This document shows, in pieces, positions 12,823 to 13,381 of a stretch of 13,381 nt of DNA. Within the stretch, counting starts at the first letter, position 1, and each line of letters starts with the position of its first letter. Where the stretch lies: the NCBI GenBank assembly GCA_009783675.1, contig WRDA01000022.1:1-13381 (forward strand), read 5' to 3'. A program made the translations under genes and the position numbers. The notes under the pieces were generated by a model. That model had not been told where the DNA came from. It saw only the letters and a program-made list of their open reading frames with translations, and searched no databases. The DNA is from Symbiobacteriaceae bacterium. GTDB lineage: Bacteria; Bacillota; JAAYKD01; WRDA01.

Positions 12823-13381
12823 CTAGCTCCCAGTAGGGTCTTCGTCAGGGTCAGTAGGCGGAGCAGGATTGATCTTGATGCCACTTAGCTTACCGGCAGA
12901 CCGAGTCGCCTTCAGCGCCATAGCTGCCACCATCTCGGTGCCACCCAGCTGCACTGCGTCCACATTGGTGTAGTCTGGCAACCAGGTACGGATAATCCTG
13001 CCTCCAAGTGGAGATACCGCATGTACGCCATCCAGTCCAATGCGTACCAGATACAGGCAGGTCGTTCCGGTAGTCTCGTCGGTTGTAATGATGGGTGAAC
13101 TGCTGCCTGGCTTATCACCAAGCCGCACAATGGGGATACTGTTCCAAGCCAGAGTTTCCATGCCGAACTCGCTCTTCACCATGGTGAAGGAGGTAGCTCT
13201 GTCGGCGATGCTCTGAAATACACTATACATTTCCCGGTTCACCAGAATAAAGGTTGTGGAACCATCCAGACGTGCTGCTAGGCGCCGCAGACCATCCATA
13301 AAGGCTTTCCAGTTGGTATCGATGGCTGCAGAGGTGCTGAGATCGATAGCGGGTAAAGCCAGGTCGGTGGTGCTGCCGGTG
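12823..13381 (-). CDS. Major capsid protein, HK97-like fold (partial, C-terminal part)
   Basis: The frame is open to the window edge (first full codon 13380-13378), so the N-terminal part is missing; about 185 residues are seen. The ATG at 13299 is internal: the frame continues upstream as a regular helix (AAIDTNWKAFMDGLRRLAARLDG). Features are the FILVNREMYSVFQSIADRATSFTMV helix-strand, the W-N-S-I-P-I-V-R-L-G-D-K and DGVHAVSPLGG strands, and YTNVDAVQLGGTEMVAAMALKATRSAGKLSGI, matching the P-domain/E-loop end of HK97-fold capsids. The last 15 residues are an acidic, Pro-rich tail (NPAPPTDPDEDPTGS) beyond the fold. It lies at the head of this stretch, as XkdG/YqbE does. Confidence 0.85.
   Translation of the reverse strand, partial: TGSTTDLALPAIDLSTSAAIDTNWKAFMDGLRRLAARLDGSTTFILVNREMYSVFQSIADRATSFTMVKSEFGMETLAWNSIPIVRLGDKPGSSSPIITTDETTGTTCLYLVRIGLDGVHAVSPLGGRIIRTWLPDYTNVDAVQLGGTEMVAAMALKATRSAGKLSGIKINPAPPTDPDEDPTGS

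Noticed and set aside
1..13381. CRISPR arrays, tRNA or rRNA genes, and insertion sequences
   Set aside because: No regularly spaced repeats, no tRNA-like cloverleaf, no transposase gene and no terminal inverted repeats other than the fibre inversion sites were seen.

Overview
The window is the late structural module of a contractile-tailed (myovirus-type) phage or prophage with the PBSX/skin-element gene order of Bacillota. GC content is middling (by eye near 50-55%), genes are packed with ATGA or TGATG overlaps, and Shine-Dalgarno sites are strong (AGGAGG/GGGAGG), with some GTG and TTG starts. This suggests a low-to-mid-GC Bacillota host, possibly a clostridial or Desulfotomaculum-type anaerobe; the genus is a guess. 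All real genes run on the minus strand, so the operon reads from right to left.

Layout in transcription order: the 3' part of the major capsid gene (13381-12823); a small YqbF-position gene (12819-12583) with an oddly long overlap; four head-completion/tail-joining genes (12680-11094); tail sheath (11097-9769); tail tube (9767-9276); tail assembly chaperone (9274-8876) with a programmed -1 frameshift extension to 8682; tape measure (8677-6899); a short XkdP-like tail protein; hub proteins XkdQ-like and XkdR-like; and baseplate wedge proteins XkdS-, XkdT- and XkdU-like (down to 2929). The tail fibre (2917-1493) follows, then an XkdW-position protein (923-531), a possible 20-codon ORF, and an intrinsic terminator. 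Left of that is a separate small transcription unit: a promoter, a structured leader with an internal terminator, a 66-aa zinc-ribbon-like protein, and a final candidate terminator.

The most notable content is a predicted phase-variation switch in the tail fibre. An 882-bp segment (about 1016-1897) lies between two inverted 24-bp sites that match at 22 of 24 positions. Each site is itself an imperfect palindrome around a CT core, as expected for a serine-recombinase crossover site. The expressed fibre reads through the right site, which encodes a PPPPA hinge, into its C-terminal domain. At the left site, on the opposite strand, lies a second homologous C-terminal domain (149 codons) with no start signal of its own. 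Inversion would join it in frame to the constant part, turning a 474-aa fibre into a 490-aa fibre with a different tip. No invertase is encoded in the window.

A second clear element is the -1 frameshift signal in the tail chaperone gene: heptamer A AAA AAC abutting the stop codon, a 7-nt spacer, and a stable stem-loop. No integrase, lysis, packaging or replication genes are visible here.
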